Notes under the pieces: generated by a model
Told to the model about the DNA's origin: nothing
Databases searched by the model: none
Seen by the model: the letters and a program-made list of their open reading frames with translations, nothing else
Translations under genes and position numbers: made by a program
Part shown: one piece after another, positions 1 through 5,135 of the stretch
Position numbering within the stretch: the first letter of the stretch is position 1
How the letters are laid out: every line of letters begins with the position of its first letter
NCBI RefSeq assembly: GCF_937920395.1
Contig: NZ_CALEVF010000370.1
Coordinates: forward strand, 1 to 8,296
Reading direction: 5' to 3'
Source of the DNA: an uncultured Clostridium sp.
GTDB lineage: Bacteria > Bacillota > Clostridia > Clostridiales > Clostridiaceae
Length of the DNA: 8,296 bases

Positions 1-150
1 GACGGTTAGCAAGCAATTAGATAATTAGATCGGGAATAAGGGGGGACGGTTAGCAATTAATTAGATAATTAGATAGGGAGTAAGGGGGGACGGTTAACAA
101 GCAATTAGATAATTAGATAGGGAGTAAAGAGGGACGGTTAGCATTTAAAC
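1..150 (+). repeat. Tandem array A of 44-bp GACGGTTA repeats
   Basis: Four heads GACGGTTA start at 1, 45, 89 and 133, exactly 44 bp apart. The first three units are near-identical; the fourth decays after about 12 nt. Each full unit reads head GACGGTTARCAA, then AATTAGAT twice in tandem (15-30 in unit 1), then a G-rich linker (GGGAGTAAGG-like) that supplies the GGG before the next head. The window begins exactly at a head, so the array may continue to the left. No ORF runs through it. The same head occurs after 2251, after 4722 and inverted near 3551 and 3597. Confidence 0.93.
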
Positions 151-272
151 TAATATTGTACTAAAAAGGCAATTGACATACGGTTATATTAAAAAAATAA
201 AGTTATATTGTAAAAAACGGTTAATAAAAATATAAATTTTACGATAGTAATAGTAATATCATTATTAAGAAA

Positions 273-300
273 TTTTAAGATGCAAAATATATATTATAAA
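273..300 (+). promoter_or_regulatory. Possible promoter of the c-di-GMP enzyme gene
   Basis: TTTTAA (273-278) and TATAAA (295-300) are separated by 16 bp, about 44 nt before the GTG start. The -35 is poor, and in DNA this A+T-rich such pairs arise by chance, so this is only the best candidate seen. Confidence 0.25.
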
Positions 301-331
301 ATTATACCCAATTTATTTATACATTAATACT

Positions 332-337
332 GGAGGG
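332..337 (+). promoter_or_regulatory. Ribosome binding site deciding the GTG start at 344
   Basis: GGAGGG lies 6 nt before GTG 344. The first in-frame ATG downstream (codon 15) has no comparable site, which supports GTG as the start. Confidence 0.8.
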
Positions 338-343
338 ATATAA

Positions 344-2251
344 GTGAATATAGAAAAAACAGCTAAAAAGAGAATAAGTAATTTCATGAAAAAAATATAT
401 AAAATTTTTTCAAATAAATTAACTAAGAAAGAAAAAGACAGGTTTCGTAAATTACAAAAAAAATATAAAAAGTTTTATATTACATGTGGACAAGCAAGCG
501 CGGTAAAAGAGAAACTAAGGGTGCAATATGACGAAATTCATGAAAAGCTAGCGATAATTGATAAAAGTGAAGAAAGATACAAATTGACTTTAGATTCTAT
601 AAATGATGCTATGTGGGAGATTGACTTAATAACTAAAATGTTTTCTTCGTCTGATAAATTTAATGACATTACGGGATATGATAAAGAAGGATCAAATTCT
701 GTTGAAGATATAATGAAACTTGTTTTAGAAGAAGATAGGAAAATTGTATTAAATGATTTTATGGATCTTATTAATGGCGGAATCTTATATTATCAATGTA
801 GATTAAAACTTAATTTTAATGGAACAAACAATAGATGGTTTTTGGTTAGAAGTATGTGTCTTAGGGATGCGAGAGGTGTTGCGATAAAAATTGTAGGATC
901 TATTTTAGGAATAGCTATTCAAAGAAATTTTGAAGAAGAAATTAACAAATTAAAATATTATGACATATTAACAGACACACCTAATAGAAAATTATTTATT
1001 AGCACATTAGAAAATGAGATTGTTAAAGCAAAGGAGAATTATAAACAAATTAAACATGCTGTATTGTTTATTGATTTAGATGATTTTAAAGAAATAAATG
1101 ATACCTTAGGTCATAACTATGGAGATGAATTATTAATAAATGTAGCAAATTTGATTAAAGCTACTATAGCAGATGGTGATATTCTTTCAAGAGTAGGCGG
1201 GGATGAATTTTTTATTTTAATGAGAAGTATTAAAGAGTACTCTGAAATAAGTGAATTATGTGTAAAACTGCAAAGCTTACTAAATTGTGCAATAAGAATA
1301 GATGATAAACATGTATATACTTCAGCAAGTATTGGTATTACAATATTTCCGAATGATGGATGCGATACTAATTTGTTATTAAAAAATGCAGATACTGCTA
1401 TGTATAGTGCTAAAAATAATGGTAAAGCAAGATACTCTTTCTTTAATGAAAATATGAGCAATATAATTGTAAGACGTGCTGAAATAGAAAAAGGATTAAG
1501 AAATGCTTTAGCTAATAATGAGTTTGAAATGTATTATCAACCACAAATAGATATTATAAACAATAAATTAAAAGGATTTGAAGCACTTTTAAGGTGGAAT
1601 AGTGCAAAACTTGGAAGAGTATCACCTGCAGAGTTTATACCAGTGGCAGAGAAAAGTGGACTAATAGTTTCTATTGGTGACTGGATTATAAAAATGGTGT
1701 GCCAACAAAACAGTTTATGGAAAAGTAAAGGATATTTATATGATACTATTGCAATAAATTTATCTGGAATTCAATTACAAAATGATGGTTTTGAAGAAAC
1801 TCTAATAAACATTATAAATGAAACAAAAATAAACCCAAAATTTGTGGAACTTGAAATTACAGAAAGTATTTTCATGAAGGACTTTGATCGCAGCATTAAA
1901 CTATTAACTGCGATAAGAGAATTGGGTGTAACTATTGCTTTAGATGATTTTGGAACGGGATATTCATCTCTTAGTTATTTGAAACGTCTACCTATAACTA
2001 CGTTAAAGATAGACAAGTCATTTATAGACAATATTGATACAAATGAGCGAGAAAAAGTTATTGTAGATGGAATAATATTACTTGCACAAAAAATAGGTCT
2101 AGATGTAATTGCAGAGGGAGCTGAAAATAAAAATCAAATTGAACTGTTAAAGGGAATGGGATGTAATCAAATACAAGGGTATTATTTTAGTAAACCTTTA
2201 TCAGCATATGAAATTGAAGAAAAATTCTTACGAACCAATTGTATTAATTAA
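344..2251 (+). CDS. PAS-GGDEF-EAL cyclic-di-GMP synthase/phosphodiesterase
   Basis: A 635-residue signalling protein acting on cyclic di-GMP. Residues 1-75 are strongly basic and likely helical or coiled coil. A PAS sensor domain (about 76-195) follows, opening with SEERYKLTLDSI. The GGDEF domain (about 205-370) keeps RVGGDEF with GGDEF at 285-289 and FIDLDDFKEIND at 242-253, so the cyclase site looks intact. The product-inhibition site (RxxD, expected at 276-279) reads ADGD, so its Arg is missing. The EAL domain (about 375-630) has EALLRW at 413-418, NLSG at 472-475, ELEITES at 502-508, DDFGTGYSSL at 534-543, KID at 555-557 and the E591/Q598 region, which matches an active phosphodiesterase. 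No membrane segment or signal peptide is visible, so it is probably cytosolic with the PAS domain reading an internal cue. It stands alone between repeat arrays, convergent with the transposase gene. Which activity dominates cannot be read from sequence. Confidence 0.95.
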   Translation: MNIEKTAKKRISNFMKKIYKIFSNKLTKKEKDRFRKLQKKYKKFYITCGQASAVKEKLRVQYDEIHEKLAIIDKSEERYKLTLDSINDAMWEIDLITKMFSSSDKFNDITGYDKEGSNSVEDIMKLVLEEDRKIVLNDFMDLINGGILYYQCRLKLNFNGTNNRWFLVRSMCLRDARGVAIKIVGSILGIAIQRNFEEEINKLKYYDILTDTPNRKLFISTLENEIVKAKENYKQIKHAVLFIDLDDFKEINDTLGHNYGDELLINVANLIKATIADGDILSRVGGDEFFILMRSIKEYSEISELCVKLQSLLNCAIRIDDKHVYTSASIGITIFPNDGCDTNLLLKNADTAMYSAKNNGKARYSFFNENMSNIIVRRAEIEKGLRNALANNEFEMYYQPQIDIINNKLKGFEALLRWNSAKLGRVSPAEFIPVAEKSGLIVSIGDWIIKMVCQQNSLWKSKGYLYDTIAINLSGIQLQNDGFEETLINIINETKINPKFVELEITESIFMKDFDRSIKLLTAIRELGVTIALDDFGTGYSSLSYLKRLPITTLKIDKSFIDNIDTNEREKVIVDGIILLAQKIGLDVIAEGAENKNQIELLKGMGCNQIQGYYFSKPLSAYEIEEKFLRTNCIN

Positions 2252-2350
2252 TAAAAAACGGTTAGAGGTAGGGGACGGTTAACAAGTAATTAATAATTAA
2301 ATGAATCAAATGAGTGGGACGGTTAACTATTAATTAGATAATTAGAGATT
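2252..2350 (+). repeat. Array B: two 44-bp GACGGTTA repeats plus a degenerate head
   Basis: A degenerate head, TAAAAAACGGTTA (2252-2264), abuts the stop codon of the c-di-GMP enzyme. Clear heads GACGGTTAAC follow at 2274 and 2318, again 44 bp apart. The tail of the second carries AATTAGAT then AATTAGAG (2332-2347), as in array A. The first carries TAATTAA twice. Orientation matches array A. The rest of this intergenic region (2351-2529) holds only an A+T-rich hairpin. Confidence 0.9.
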
Positions 2351-2399
2351 AGTGAGTTTTGATGAAAATCTGTACAGTAGCATTATTTATAGTATTATA

Positions 2400-2428
2400 T
2401 TGACTTATTTTTATCACTAATAAGTTAA
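2400..2428. other. A+T-rich hairpin downstream of both convergent genes
   Basis: TTGACTTATT (2400-2409) pairs with AATAAGTTAA (2419-2428) over 10 bp with one G-T pair and a 9-nt loop. TTGACTTATT recurs exactly at 2499-2508. It sits between the 3' ends of the c-di-GMP enzyme and transposase genes, where a bidirectional terminator or an element-end hairpin might be expected. It has no G+C base or clean T run, so a terminator role is weak. Confidence 0.35.
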
Positions 2429-2529
2429 ATAGTTTATTTTAATAAGCTTGTCCGAGTATTTTAGATTAATAATATTTAATTATTGTTATGTTAATTTTTT
2501 GACTTATTATATTAACGAGTGGACTATAA

Positions 2530-3441
2530 TTAAGCATAACATTTAATAAAATCATCAATAATATTTTCAAATTTTTTATTTGTACCAATTAAGTCAATTC
2601 CAATAGTGCTTAACGTCGATACTCTGGCAGTTGTAATGTTACCAAGTGCGCCCGAGATATCACTCGATGTAAAATTACACAGACTCCTCATTAGCACAAC
2701 CACTAATGCTTTCGCTTGAACAAGCTTTCTACTGTACTTCATGTGAAGATGAACCCTTGGTACGTTCATTTTTGACGATATGAAATCTAATATATCCTCG
2801 GGCTTAAAGTTTCTTACAAGCAGATTTCTTTCAGTGTTATAATCTGAATTTTCATCTTCAAATTCTATTTCTTGCATCAATTTTTCTTCATTACACGTAA
2901 AAATAAGATTATAGTAATTTCTTCTTGCACTTTTAATGTTTTCTCCAAAAAGGCTCATCACAAATCTGAAATCAACCAACTTGAAGTAATCACGCCTTTT
3001 TCCTATAAATATTGCTAAGCTAGAAAAAACATATAGTTCAGGGCAATTTTTATAGTCAACTATATCTGTAGGGTTATTATGTATATATAGTGATAGAGTC
3101 CTCAAATACCTATCATTGGCAACTATTAAACTTTTAAATCTATCTCTAAAAAGATGACCTTCCCGACCATGTTTTTTATTATAATACATTGCATAAGAAA
3201 AATTTATACCATGCATTATTTTGGATATATCGGATCCATTGGCATCAATGATTAAGTGTAAATGATTATCCATTAGACAATACCCGTAAAGCTTAAAATT
3301 ATAAAGAGTTTTATACTTTTTTGTAAGAGCTAGATACTTCTTTTTATCCTCATCATCCTTGAACAAAGATACCTCAGTTATACTTTTGCACATAACATGA
3401 TATATTGATTCATCGCTTTTTAATCTAAACGTTCTTGGCAT
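2530..3441 (-). CDS. REP-associated (Y1/HUH) tyrosine transposase
   Basis: A 303-residue single-strand DNA transposase of the Y1 family. The N-terminal domain (about 1-130) shows the family signature: YHVMCK at 14-19, the metal-binding HUH motif MDNHLHLII at 57-65 (H60 and H62), GREGHLFRDRFKS at 92-104, and SLYIHNNP at 117-124 with Y119 as the likely nicking tyrosine by alignment to the YIxxNP motif of RAYTs. Enzymes of this family cut and join single strands through a 5'-phosphotyrosine. The C-terminal half (about 205-303) includes KLVQAKALVVVLMRSL and FTSSDISGALG, resembling the helix-turn-helix of DnaA domain IV seen on many Firmicutes relatives, presumably for DNA recognition. Start ATG at 3441 has AGAAAGGG 9 nt upstream. 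The frame is open with all key residues, so it may be active. Copies of the GACGGTTA repeat lie on both sides in opposite orientation, making them its probable substrate; that link is inference. Confidence 0.92.
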   Translation of the reverse strand: MPRTFRLKSDESIYHVMCKSITEVSLFKDDEDKKKYLALTKKYKTLYNFKLYGYCLMDNHLHLIIDANGSDISKIMHGINFSYAMYYNKKHGREGHLFRDRFKSLIVANDRYLRTLSLYIHNNPTDIVDYKNCPELYVFSSLAIFIGKRRDYFKLVDFRFVMSLFGENIKSARRNYYNLIFTCNEEKLMQEIEFEDENSDYNTERNLLVRNFKPEDILDFISSKMNVPRVHLHMKYSRKLVQAKALVVVLMRSLCNFTSSDISGALGNITTARVSTLSTIGIDLIGTNKKFENIIDDFIKCYA

Positions 3442-3450
3442 AAAGAATCA

Positions 3451-3458
3451 CCCTTTCT
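3451..3458 (-). promoter_or_regulatory. Ribosome binding site of the transposase
   Basis: On the minus strand AGAAAGGG lies 9 nt before ATG 3441 and supports that start, which gives the usual short RAYT N-terminus (MPRTFRLKSDE). Confidence 0.7.
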
Positions 3459-3495
3459 AATATCAATTTGTTTGAATTATTGACTATACACCAGG

Positions 3496-3525
3496 ATATT
3501 ATTCATATTTGAAATACATTATCAA
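3496..3525 (-). promoter_or_regulatory. Possible promoter of the transposase
   Basis: On the minus strand TTGATA (plus 3520-3525) and TAATAT (plus 3496-3501) are 18 bp apart, about 55 nt before the start codon. The -35 lies immediately inside the inner inverted repeat copy (head at 3551), so binding of the repeat could affect expression. The match is moderate. Confidence 0.35.
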
Positions 3526-3599
3526 ATTAGACGAATTAATTGCTAACCGTCCCCAGTTTATCAGTTCAAGTAGTTCAATAATTAGTTGCTAACCGTCCC
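3520..3599 (-). repeat. Inverted pair of GACGGTTAGCAA repeats
   Basis: Read on the minus strand, heads GACGGTTAGCAA begin at plus 3597 and 3551, 46 bp apart. The inner copy shares the 18-mer GACGGTTAGCAATTAATT (plus 3534-3551) exactly with unit 2 of array A (45-62). The outer copy has a different tail with TTGAACTAC followed by TTGAACTGA. These are the only copies in the window on this strand, and they lie upstream of the transposase gene. Confidence 0.9.
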
Positions 3600-3774
3600 T
3601 AACTAAAAATAGACTTTACAAATAAATAAATGTAAATAACAGTGAAATATAAGGTATAATGTAAATAATAAAATAAATTTATAATTTGTTAGCATAAATA
3701 CAGCTTAAATGACATATTAAAACATATAGTAGGGCAGTTCTAAGATCACTGAAAAGGAGGAGGGGTAAGGGTGG
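3600..3774 (+). promoter_or_regulatory. Leader of the serine hydrolase with two TATAAT words
   Basis: This is the remainder of the 333-nt divergent region between the transposase and the hydrolase. TATAAT occurs at 3655-3660 and 3680-3685, but neither has a good -35 at 16-18 bp; TTTACA at 3615-3620 is too far away. The transcript start is probably in this segment. A purine-rich AGGAGGAGGGG (3755-3765) ends 9 nt before ATG 3775 and serves as the ribosome binding site. Confidence 0.4.
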
Positions 3775-4722
3775 ATGCAGAATAAGAATATTAAGATTTT
3801 AATAGCAATAATAATATTTTTTTCAGTAGTGAGTATAAGTAAAAATCGGGTAGTAGCGACGAAAAGTATTTATACCACAAATCATACATCTATTAACAAT
3901 AAAAGTAATAATTACGGATTGTCTAAGGACGTACCGAAGTCACATACTTTATTAGGAAACAAACAAAGTAATACAAAAGAAAATATTCTAAAACAAACTA
4001 ATTTAGACAATTTAGAGAAAAAAATTAAAATATTATTGGGTGATAATATTGATAAATTTGGGATGGTCTACTATGACATTAATTCTAAAAAATTCATTGA
4101 GATTAATCCAGATAAGCAGTTTGTAGCAGCAAGTACTATAAAAGTACCTATAAATATGCTCATGTATGATATGATTCAAGATGAAAAACTAGATATAAAG
4201 GAAAAGATAGCATATCAAGATGTAGATTTCGAAGATGGTGCTGGAATACTTCAAGGAATGGACTTAAGTAAACCAATTGCCATAAAAACATTAAGTGATT
4301 ATTCTATAATATATTCGGACAATATAGCAATAAATATGATTTTAAGAAAAATAGGCAACCAAAATAAATATGACTATATTGAAAAAATTGTTGGGCATCC
4401 TATAGCTCATAAAGAAAATAATATTACATCAAAGGATTATTTTAAAATATTAGAGAGATTATATTTAAATCCTGATGAGAATAAATATTATAGTTCTATG
4501 ATTGAAACTATGGAAAAGACAAAATGCAATGACAGAATAGACAAGTATATTCCACACCAAATAGTAGCACATAAAATTGGAGACTATGCATCATGTGTAA
4601 ACGATACAGCTATTATATATAAGGATAATCCATATATTCTTGTTGTGTTTACAAAAGAACTTCCTCAGGCAAAAGAAATTATTGCTAAGGTATCAAAAAT
4701 GATTTATGACGCTCAAGAATGA
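3775..4722 (+). CDS. Exported class A beta-lactamase-like serine hydrolase
   Basis: A 315-residue protein of the penicillin-recognising serine hydrolase superfamily. The N-terminus is basic then hydrophobic (about 8-21), followed by VVA (26-28), so it is a signal peptide or a membrane anchor; no lipobox Cys is seen. A polar linker rich in Asn, Ser and Thr (about 30-75) precedes the catalytic domain (about 76-315). S120-T-I-K123 supplies the nucleophile and general base, S181-D-N183 is the second motif, and K267-I-G269 stands where KTG or KSG is usual. Spacing from SxxK to SDN (61) matches class A enzymes, but SDN to KxG (86) is roughly 18 residues shorter than in TEM-type enzymes. The omega-loop ExxLN with Glu166 is not recognisable: the region reads VGHPIAHKENNITSKDY. 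True beta-lactamase turnover is therefore doubtful; a cell-wall peptidase or esterase role is as likely. It is monocistronic, divergent from the transposase, with a repeat array 15 nt after its stop. Confidence 0.88.
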   Translation: MQNKNIKILIAIIIFFSVVSISKNRVVATKSIYTTNHTSINNKSNNYGLSKDVPKSHTLLGNKQSNTKENILKQTNLDNLEKKIKILLGDNIDKFGMVYYDINSKKFIEINPDKQFVAASTIKVPINMLMYDMIQDEKLDIKEKIAYQDVDFEDGAGILQGMDLSKPIAIKTLSDYSIIYSDNIAINMILRKIGNQNKYDYIEKIVGHPIAHKENNITSKDYFKILERLYLNPDENKYYSSMIETMEKTKCNDRIDKYIPHQIVAHKIGDYASCVNDTAIIYKDNPYILVVFTKELPQAKEIIAKVSKMIYDAQE

Positions 4723-4735
4723 CCAGCAAAGATTG

Positions 4736-4859
4736 GGGACGGTTAGCAACTAATTGAAGAATTGAAGGAAAACGAAACTTGAGGGACGGTTAACAACTAA
4801 TTGAAGAATTGAAGGAAAGCGAAACCTGAGGGACGGTTAATAACTAATTGATAATTGAC
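4736..4859 (+). repeat. Array C: 47-bp GACGGTTA repeats
   Basis: Heads start at 4738, 4785 and 4832, exactly 47 bp apart. The first two units are nearly identical and carry AATTGAAG twice in tandem (4752-4767 in the first) followed by a GGAAARCGAAACYTGAGG linker. The third is truncated after AATTGAT and AATTGAC (4846-4859). Head and orientation match array A, but the tail word and the linker differ. The array begins 15 nt after the serine hydrolase stop. Confidence 0.92.
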
Positions 4860-4884
4860 AAATCGTTCATAAATTAGATTCCAC

Positions 4885-4976
4885 TAATAACTTCAGAAGG
4901 AAAAATAATAGTTTTTTTGTATAGAAATGATCAAATATAATCACATTCAAGGAGGGGCACCTTCTGAAGATTATTA
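4885..4976 (+). other. Long-range inverted repeat enclosing a purine-rich loop end
   Basis: TAATAA-CTTCAGAAGG (4885-4900) pairs with CCTTCTGAAG-A-TTATTA (4960-4976) over 16 bp, with a single bulged A at 4970. The 59-nt loop contains a run of seven T (4912-4918) and, next to the right arm, GGAGGGG (4951-4957), which looks like a ribosome binding site. It could be an RNA regulator, a small MITE-like insertion without a clear target duplication, or a protein site, since each arm is itself the imperfect palindrome CTTC-N-GAAG. Function unknown. Confidence 0.55.
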
Positions 4977-5067
4977 ATGTATCTTATATTCTATGCTGTA
5001 AAAGGTAAAGTGTTACATATAACAAACATAATTTGTAAAAAAAGATGTTTAAATATGTTTTTAGATA

Positions 5068-5096
5068 TTTTAAATGTTGAAGATATACTGTATAAT
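5068..5096 (+). promoter_or_regulatory. Probable promoter of the phospho-sugar mutase
   Basis: A consensus -10 TATAAT (5091-5096) lies 39 nt before the ATG, with a weak -35 TTTTAA (5068-5073) 17 bp upstream. The ribosome binding site GGAAAGGTG (5118-5126) is 9 nt from the start codon. The region 4977-5067 shows nothing else recognisable. Confidence 0.5.
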
Positions 5097-5135
5097 GTAA
5101 TCAAATGGTAATTATTTGGAAAGGTGTGATTTAGG

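Larger units (their letters stand above)
151..343. other. Noncoding leader with degenerate repeat heads
   Basis: This A+T-rich stretch between array A and the GTG start at 344 holds two decayed heads: ACGGTTA at 180-186 and TAAAAAACGGTTA at 211-223. A TTGACA word at 173-178 has no convincing -10 at normal spacing (TAAAGT at 198 leaves 19 bp). I see no riboswitch-like or tRNA-like structure in it. Confidence 0.5.

Noticed and set aside
1..150. A CRISPR array
   Set aside because: The 44-bp units are contiguous and near-identical throughout, with no unique spacers of regular length and no cas gene in the window.
1117..1461. A 114-codon minus-strand frame inside the c-di-GMP enzyme gene
   Set aside because: It lies wholly antisense to the conserved GGDEF domain and has no family resemblance; it is a shadow of the real frame.
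2499..2530. A plus-strand promoter (TTGACT then TATAAT) reading antisense into the transposase
   Set aside because: Spacing is 20 bp, outside the normal range, and such words are common by chance in this A+T-rich DNA.
2522..3488. GACTATA at 2522-2528 and 3482-3488 as a target-site duplication around the transposase
   Set aside because: Seven bases in A+T-rich flanks is near chance, Y1 transposition does not make target duplications, and the nearby repeats are better boundary candidates.
4964..5008. A 14-codon leader peptide starting at CTG 4964, 6 nt after GGAGGGG
   Set aside because: The spacing is good, but CTG is a very rare start and the codons lie within the right hairpin arm; too weak to call.
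4977..5111. A 44-codon plus-strand ORF (ATG 4977) before the mutase gene
   Set aside because: The only SD-like site (GGAGGGG, 4951-4957) is 19 nt away and partly blocked by the hairpin, the ORF overlaps the mutase -10, and the peptide has no recognisable features.
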